From Symbiodinium natans (Eukaryota > Sar > Dinophyceae > Suessiales > Symbiodiniaceae): 64,000 nucleotides of DNA. Shown in pieces: positions 58,441 to 64,000 of the stretch (positions within the stretch are counted from its first letter, which is position 1; the number at the start of each line of letters is the position of its first letter). The position numbers and the translations under genes were made by a program. The notes under the pieces were generated by a model. The model had not been told where the DNA came from. It worked only from the letters and a program-made list of their open reading frames with translations, and searched no databases. The stretch lies in the NCBI GenBank assembly GCA_905221605.1, contig CAJNDS010000733.1:1-64000 (forward strand), written 5' to 3'.

Positions 58441-58673
58441 TTTGAGGCTTAGGGTATAGAGCTCTGCAAATGGCAGGGCATAAAGGGTTCAGAGTATGTA
58501 GTAGGGTTGGTTTGTTAAACCTCAGCCCTACACCCCTAACCCCGAACCCCTAAAAACCCTAAAAAACCAAAAAACACCTAAACAAACACCCTAAAAAAAA
58601 CCCTAAACCCAAAATCCTAAACCCTAAACCCTAAACCCTAAACCCTAAACCCTAAACCCTAAACCCTAAACCC

Positions 58674-58748
58674 TACAGAGCTCCGGCTTTCAGGGCGCCT
58701 GCTCCCAGCGCTCCGTTTCCTCGAGGAGGCTGCGCTCCACCTGCCCGG
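58674..58748. other. Exon-like island, strand ambiguous
   Basis: Minus reads TGQVERSLLEETERWEQAP; plus reads ELRLSGRLLPALRFLEEAAL. Confidence 0.35.
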
Positions 58749-59256
58749 TTTGGGGTTTAGGGTTTAGGGCTAGGGTTTAGGGTTTAGGGTTTAGGGTTTA
58801 GGGTTTAGGGTTTAGGGTTTTGGGTTTAGGGTTTAGGGTTTAGGGTTTAGGGTTTAGGGTTTAGGGTTGAGGGTGAAGGGTTCAGGGTTTAGGGTCACCC
58901 CGAATATAGACCCCCAAATAGTAGGATCCCCTTTTAACAAGGACCCCAATAAGGTGTAAACCCACCAAGGTTCGCTTCGTAGAGTCTCTTCGGGTGTTTA
59001 GGGTTTGTAGGGTTTAGTTTAGGGCTTTGGGGTTTAAGGTTTAGGGTTTTAGGTTTTAGGGTTTAGGGCTTCAGGGTTTTAGAGTTTTAGGGTTTTAGGG
59101 TGTTAGAGTTTTGGGGTTTTAGGGTTCTAGGGTCTATAGGGTTTAGGGCGATCTCAAAAGCAAAGTCACTTACAGCGGCCTCCCAAAACCCTGTGTACAC
59201 TGACACCTAAACCCGAAACCCTAAACCCTAAACCCTAAACCCTAAACCTTGGGATT

Positions 59257-59328
59257 CAGGATGCGAGGGGCAGCCTAGGAGAAACAGGTGGCAGCCTGGC
59301 TTTGGTTTCAAGGGCCATAGTTGGGAAC
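59257..59328 (+). CDS. Candidate exon
   Basis: Plus frame reads GIQDARGSLGETGGSLALVS then RAIVGNP. A related short island at 59154-59210 reads AISKAKSLTAASQNPVYTDT. Confidence 0.4.
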
Positions 59329-59336
59329 CCCCGAAA

Positions 59337-59435
59337 CCCAAAAACTCAAAACCCAAAACCCAAAAACTCAAAAACTCAAAAACTCAAAAGCCCAAAAACT
59401 CAAAAACTCAAAAACTCAAAAACCCAAAAGCTTAA
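59337..59435. repeat. CAAAAACT microsatellite
   Basis: About 11 units of 8 bp with CCAAAAG variants. Confidence 0.9.
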
Positions 59436-59442
59436 AACCTTT

Positions 59443-59520
59443 GAGTCACTGCTTTGTTCCGTGGAACTGCCCCTGAGCAACCGTTCCTCCTCAACTCTCG
59501 GCCTGCCATTCCCAAATTCT
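59443..59520 (+). CDS. Candidate exon
   Basis: Plus frame reads FESLLCSVELPLSNRSSSTL then GLPFPNS; followed by a CCCTAAA array. Confidence 0.4.
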
Positions 59521-59870
59521 AACCCTAAACCCTAAACCCTAAACCCTAAACCCTAAACCCTAAACCCTAACCCTAAACCCTAAACCCTAAACCCTAAACC
59601 CTAAACCTCAACCCTAAACCCTAAACCCTAAAATTCTAAATCCCGGACGCTAAAAATCAGCGAAGCTCTACCCGTACATCAGGATCTAGTGCTTCGGTCG
59701 TAGCAATGATTATGGACTCCTCTTGTCACCCTTAGCCTTCAATTTAGACCCTCGACCATACTTGCGCCTATTCCCTACACTCTCTAAACTCCCTAAACCC
59801 CCTAAACTCCTTAAGCCTCAGCCTAAACCTCGAACCCTGAACCCTAAACCCTAAAACCTGAACCCCTTCC

Positions 59871-59955
59871 CTTCTTCCCCAAGAAGAGGCCTCGGCCAGC
59901 ATGGGCACCTTCGCTTTCGCAGCCTGCAAGACCCTCCAGCCTGAGCGCACGGCGG
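59871..59955. other. Exon-like island, strand ambiguous
   Basis: Plus reads LPQEEASASMGTFAFAACKT then LQPERTAG; minus reads SGWRVLQAAKAKVPMLAEAS. Confidence 0.35.
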
Positions 59956-60064
59956 GTTAGGGTTCAGGGTTTAGAGTTTAGGGTTTAGGGTTGAGAGTTT
60001 AGGGTTTAGGGTTGAGGGTTTAGGGTTTGGGGTTTAGGGTTCAGGGTTTAGGGTGTAGGGTTGA

Positions 60065-60430
60065 AGTGCAAGAGATTGGAGCCGCAACCGAAACGAACGA
60101 CCAAACTGGCAGAACTCATCTCTATACCTAATCTCAGCTGTTCAGGTTTCTGACAGTTGTTTTGGGATACCTTATCAATTTTTTAACCTTAGGTTTAACA
60201 TACTCTAATCAGAAAGCAGCTAACGGAGACCAGGCGGGCCCTTAACAAATGTGGTAGGTATGGCCCACTCTGGGGAAAGTGGGTTTAGGGTGTAGGGCAA
60301 CTTCGAAGCCAAAGCAGAAAGAACAAACCAAGACCTCAGCGCACGACCTTGGATGGAGACGAAGTCTGGAGTGGGGCCGCCGCCCCTGGGTACCCGGGCG
60401 AGGAGGTAAAGGCAGAGCTTTTGGTCGGAT
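60065..60430 (+). CDS. Two candidate exons
   Basis: 60065-60165 reads LKCKRLEPQPKRTTKLAELI then SIPNLSCSGF; 60300-60430 reads SRKNKPRPQRTTLDGDEVWS then GAAAPGYPGEEVKAELLVGW. The second is the most protein-like island of the last 10 kb. Unidentified. Confidence 0.45.
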
Positions 60431-60897
60431 GGTTTAGGGTTTAGGGTTTAGGGCTTGAACTTCATAGGGCTTAGGGTTAAAAACCTGTAGGCCTGCAAGC
60501 ACTGAACCCTATTCTGTGAGCTATGCAACGAACCCTAAACCCAAGCCCTACAGCGCACACGCTGCAAGCCCCCACAAAAAAAAAACGATAGATATTATGC
60601 AGACAACAAGGTAGCACCTAGTAATACTGGCTGCAAGAGTAGATGATGGTGAATCCTCCTAGCCATCAAGAACCATGCATGCATGGGACTTGCATGGGTG
60701 TAGGATGTATAGCTTGTAAAGTTTATCAGGGTTTAAGGTTCTGGGCAAGCAAACCTGTAAAACCAGAACCCCAACTAATCCCAGTTGAAAAGAGGTCTCA
60801 AGAACATCCAAGCAAGCAACCCTAAAAAAAACCTAAACCCTGAACCCTAAACCCTAAACCCTCAACCCTAAACCCCAACCTAAGCAGCACTCGAAGT

Positions 60898-61010
60898 CCC
60901 AACCATGAATCCCTACCAAGACCCACGTTCTGAGGCTGCGTCTCTGCGTGGGACCCAGCCTCATCGGAACGATCCTTCACGCAAGTGGGTTGGCAGTTTG
61001 AGAAGTTGCT
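60898..61010 (+). CDS. Candidate exon
   Basis: Plus frame reads MNPYQDPRSEAASLRGTQPH then RNDPSRKWVGSLRSC; TTTAGGG-type repeat follows. Confidence 0.45.
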
Positions 61011-61030
61011 TAGGGTTTGGGGTTTAGGGT

Positions 61031-61155
61031 TTAGGGCTAGACCCAGGAAAAACCTAGGAACGAAAAGGGTGCCCTTCTTGGCTTAAAGGGGCGTAGAAGG
61101 GAGCCTACAGCCTAAAAAAGGCAATAAGGGCCTGCTCTAGATCCCAGGTTAAGGG
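61031..61155. repeat. Dispersed repeat, also at 61565-61680
   Basis: GGGCTAGACCCA(G/A)GA... CCTAGGAA.AAAA.GGTGC... ending AAGGGCCT-x-CT-x-T occurs twice, each time entered from a TTTAGGG array. A related end (GCAATAAGGGCCTACTCTGG) is at 19548. Confidence 0.65.
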
Positions 61156-61235
61156 TTTCGGGGCACGTATACACTGCAGCATTTCGGGTTGAGGGTTAGG
61201 GATGTGCCGTAAAAGCCCCAACGCGTAACCTTCAA

Positions 61236-61310
61236 CCTCAAGACAGGTCCTGGACGCCCAAAAATTTACCACCCCAAGGCACGCAACAACTGAAATTTCT
61301 CAAGAGTTTA
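61236..61310 (+). CDS. Candidate exon
   Basis: Plus frame reads RSWTPKNLPPQGTQQLKFLK after an AAG acceptor. Confidence 0.4.
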
Positions 61311-61358
61311 GGTTTTAGGGTTTTAAGGGCTCCTATCTACATAACCTCCCCAGGCCTG

Positions 61359-61540
61359 GGTTTAGGGTTTAGGGTTTAGGGTTTAGGGTTTAGGGTTTAG
61401 GGTTTAGGGTTTAGGGTTTAGGGTTTAGGGTTTAGGGTTTAGGGCTTAGGGCTTAGGGCTTAGGGTTTAGGGTTTAAGGTTTAGGGTTTAGGGTTTAGAA
61501 GTTTAGGGTTTATAAGGTTTAGGGTTTAGGGTTTAGGGTA
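61359..61540. repeat. TTTAGGG array
   Basis: About 12 perfect units then degenerate units. Confidence 0.95.
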
Positions 61541-61672
61541 ACCTGTTGCCAGGGTTTAGGGCTTAGGGTTTAGGGCTAGACCCAAGAGCAACCTAGGAAT
61601 AAAAATGGTGCTTTTTTTGCAATGAACCTAAACCCTAAAGAACGGGAACAAGGGCCTCCTGTGGGTCTGTAC

Positions 61673-61789
61673 CTACTGTTTGCTTAAGACCCCCACACAG
61701 AAAAGAGTAGTAAGAATCTTATATGACCCTTATAAGGAAGAAATGTCCTTCTTTTTCTTTGGGGGGGGTGATTTTTAAGCAAATGGCAG
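61673..61789. mobile_element. MITE family F copy
   Basis: CTACTGTTTGCTTAAGACCC opposes TTTTTAAGCAAATGGCAG. Confidence 0.7.
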
Positions 61790-61940
61790 ATGCAGGGGTC
61801 TTGCCTTCCCACCCCTCCCCTCCAGCCTTAAGCCCAAACCCCTGAACCCCCAAAGTTCCAGATACTCTAGCCCTAAACCCTAAACCCTATAAACCCTAAG
61901 CCTAGAGCGCTGGAGTCCTAGAACCCCGAAAGCCCCCTCG

Positions 61941-62038
61941 AAGACCAACACACCAATCTGGCCCTAAACCCTAAACCCTAAACCCTAAACCCTAAACCCT
62001 AAACCCTAAACCCCTAAGACCACCACACCAATCTGGCC
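61941..62038. repeat. 23-bp duplication flanking a telomeric array
   Basis: AAGACCAACACACCAATCTG(GCC) at 61941-61963 and AAGACCACCACACCAATCTG(GCC) at 62016-62038 bracket a CCCTAAA array of about 7 units. Confidence 0.92.
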
Positions 62039-62095
62039 TCGGACTTCCCGCCCAGCTGGGCTGCTGCAAACTTCAGTGAGTCGAAGAGAGCTCCT
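62039..62095 (-). CDS. Candidate exon bounded by two duplication/array junctions
   Basis: Minus frame reads GALFDSLKFAAAQLGGKSEA then RLV and runs on into the duplicate on the far side of the array. Both of its edges are the points where a telomeric array and a direct duplication begin. Confidence 0.5.
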
Positions 62096-62293
62096 GGGGG
62101 TGGGCTTGGGGTTTAGGGTTTAGGGTTTAGGGTTTAGGGTTTAGGGTTTAGGGTTTAGGGTTTAGGGTTTAGGGTTTAGGGTTTAGGGTTTAGGGTATAG
62201 GGTTCAGGGTTTTGAGGGTTTTGAGGGTTTTGAGGGTTTAGGGCTTCAGGGTTTTGAGGGGTTAAGGGTTTTGAAAGAGTCAAAGAGAGCTCC
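62078..62293. repeat. 17-bp duplication flanking a telomeric array
   Basis: GAGTCGAAGAGAGCTCC at 62078-62094 and GAGTCAAAGAGAGCTCC at 62277-62293; between are about 13 TTTAGGG units and four TTTTGAGGG units. Confidence 0.88.
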
Positions 62294-62329
62294 AGAGGTT
62301 CGGGGGATTCAAGGGCTTAGGGGCCTCAG

Positions 62330-62390
62330 GGATTTTAAGGGCTTTAAGGGCTTTTAAGGGCTTTTAAGGGCTTTTAAGGGTTTTAAGGGT
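62330..62390. repeat. TTTTAAGGG array
   Basis: Six units of CTTTTAAGGG/TTTTAAGGG. The stretch 62400-63180 after it holds degenerate repeat and unlabelled unique sequence. Confidence 0.85.
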
Positions 62391-63189
62391 TTGGGGGCTA
62401 AGGATTTACGGGACTTGGGTTCAGGTCAGGTGGATAAGGTTTGTAGGCACCTAACAGAAATTTCCAACCCACGGTTAACGGGTTTTCAGGGGCCTACAGT
62501 CTATCGAAGGTCAGGGACTGTGTCGTTTAGGGATTGAGACGCGTTGGGGTTGAGTCCACGTTCCCCCACTGTGACCTAGGACTACAACTGTAGCCCTATC
62601 TTGTTCACTCAAACCCTAAACCCTGAACCCTAAACCCTAAACCCCCAAACCTAAGGAGAGAGAATACGATGCTCCCAAATTCCTGCATCATTGAGCCCGG
62701 AAGGCCCAACTTCACTAAAGCCTGTTGCATCCGGAACCTTGAGCCCAAAATAACCCTAAACCCCTAAACCTAAACCCTAAGCCCTGAATCTCAAACTCTG
62801 TAGAAAACCCCTCAGACCCCCGAAACCCGAACATCCCGAAACCCCAACACACCCGAAAGCCTAAGCCCCTAACCCTGAACGCTAACGCTAAAACCCTAAA
62901 CCCTAAACCCTAAACCCTAATTACCTGGCCCCGGGTCCTGCCACAGCCTGGTTGTCGCGCGCTGCACCTCCTTGCAGCTCCTCGGCTTCTTTAGGGCGCT
63001 CTTGACCCTGTAGCCCCCCTTGAGGCCCGAGACCCCCTTCTCGTTCCCTAAAGGCCTAAAGGCGCTAACCCAGCCCTAGCCCTAAAAACCTAAACCCCAA
63101 ACCCCTATTGAAAGCTGAGGCTCGCCAGGGCTGCACACACCGCCAAGGCCTTGAAACAGCTTTGCAGCCTAACTCAAAACACTAGCCCT

Positions 63190-63192
<3 letters not shown>

Positions 63193-63259
<67 letters not shown>

Positions 63260-63549
63260 GGGAGAGAGAGAGAGGGGGAGAGAGAGAGAGAGCGAGGGGA
63301 GAGAGAGAGGTGGAGAGAGAGAAGGAGAGAGGGGAGAGAGAGAGAAGAGAGAGGGAGAGAGAGAGAGGGGGAAGAGAGGGAGAGAGAGGGAGAGAGAGGG
63401 CGAGAGAGAGAGAGGGAGACAGAGGGAGAGAGAGGGAGAGAGAGGGAGAGAGAGGGAGAGAGAGGGAGACAGAGGGAGAGAGAGGGAGAAAGAGGGAGAG
63501 AGAGAGAGAGAGCAAGAGAGAGAGAGAAAGAGCAAGAGAGAGAGAGAGT
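63193..63549. repeat. GA/GGGA microsatellite
   Basis: About 355 bp of GA with regular GGGAGAGAGA interruptions; long frames on both strands are repeat translation. Confidence 0.97.
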
Positions 63550-63769
63550 GCTTCCTCAAGAACCACAGGCCTACATGCTGGTAGGGTTTAGAGTTTAGAG
63601 TTTAGGGTTTCGGGTTTAGGGTTTGGGGGTTTAGGGTTTACGCTATTGTCAAAAGACCCTTATGCGGTGACATTCTTACAGGTTAAACCCTACACCTTTA
63701 CAAGCCCTCTATAGTGCACTAGCGCCGTGCTCCTTGAACATGAAAGATCAGGAGGGGCCACTTAATCTT

Positions 63770-63897
63770 ATTGCTCTCTCTCTCTCTCTCCCCCTCCCTC
63801 CCTTTCTATGCATATGTACACCCTGACGTGCTCCTTGACATCCTAATTAGCCCCAAAAAACCCTCTCTCTCGACATATATATATATATATATATAAT
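63770..63897. repeat. CT and TA microsatellites
   Basis: CTCTCT at 63773-63791 and TATATA at 63875-63897. Bases 63600-63770 and 63900-64000 show no gene. Confidence 0.95.
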
Positions 63898-64000
63898 ATG
63901 TATACACGCACCTGTATACACCCCTCACGGCCCCTCACGTTGTCCCTAAAATCCTACGTCGCCCCAGGTGACCCCTTGTAAAGCACCCCTTCTCTCGGCC

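Larger units (their letters stand above)
1..64000. repeat. Interstitial telomeric repeats, window-wide
   Basis: TTTAGGG/CCCTAAA arrays of roughly 2 to 18 units recur every few hundred bases on both strands from one end of the window to the other, with many degenerate versions (TTTGGGG, TTCAGGG, TCTAGGG, CCCCTAAA). TTTAGGG is the telomere unit of plants, many algae and dinoflagellates. Because arrays of both orientations alternate with unique sequence for 64 kb, this is interstitial and not a chromosome end. In the one gene that can be traced (1.8-12.6 kb) the arrays lie in introns. Stretches not listed separately below consist of this repeat plus short unlabelled unique sequence. Confidence 0.95.

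Noticed and set aside
63174-63591. 111-130 codon Arg/Glu and Leu/Ser ORFs
   Set aside because: Translation of the GA microsatellite.
1-64000. Chromosome-end (true telomere) interpretation
   Set aside because: Arrays are short, in both orientations, and interleaved with exons over the whole window; no terminal array at either edge.
1-64000. CRISPR array
   Set aside because: Regular repeats here are telomeric or microsatellite units without unique spacers of constant size; the sequence is eukaryotic.

Overview
The window is eukaryotic nuclear DNA, most likely from a dinoflagellate. TTTAGGG (plant/alga-type) telomeric repeats occur on both strands throughout. Exons are tiny (about 40-95 bp) and sit in introns of 0.1-2 kb. 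Where one gene could be followed by homology, its introns use GT, GC and GA donors with AG acceptors, a mix known from dinoflagellates. No prokaryotic operon, rRNA, convincing tRNA or CRISPR is present. The organism call is an inference; other algae with TTTAGGG telomeres and introner elements are the main alternative. || Layout: 1.8-12.6 kb (minus) holds the one gene I can name, a secreted GH128-type glycoside hydrolase. It was assembled from 12 exons, from a signal-peptide exon at 12541-12602 to an exon at 1758-1807. Its catalytic motifs (GFNEPD, VWITEF) and its splice phases join in frame. Its introns are largely telomeric repeat, small inverted-repeat elements, a 2.4 kb terminal-inverted-repeat element with a G/C-hairpin satellite, and some ORF-bearing islands that are not exons of this gene. 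|| 13-19 kb: exon-like islands, hybrid telomeric satellite, several MITE-like elements. 19.2-21.8 kb: cluster of unusual inverted repeats. 21.1-29.9 kb: a run of exon-like islands that mostly read best on the minus strand, separated by telomeric arrays and MITEs. 30.2-30.8 kb: G-rich tract, 32-bp repeat block and AT tract. 31-35.6 kb: islands read tentatively on plus. 36.1-40.5 kb: a minus-strand multi-exon candidate whose introns include three MITE families. 41-47.8 kb: islands on both strands, including one membrane-protein exon. 47-50 kb: minus-strand islands. 52.2-57.4 kb: a block nearly free of telomeric repeat with decayed genes. 57.6-62.1 kb: more islands. 63.2-63.9 kb: GA, CT and TA microsatellites up to the window edge. 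|| Main biological point: telomeric-repeat arrays behave here like inserted intron sequence. At least seven arrays are flanked by 14-44 bp direct duplications of the neighbouring unique sequence; others sit inside small transposon-like elements; and at one gene junction the repeat itself supplies the GT donor. Several short inverted-repeat elements with CT...AG ends and 4-5 bp target duplications look like introners. A caution applies to most islands: GC-rich short segments are often open on both strands, so outside the GH128 gene strand and frame are tentative.
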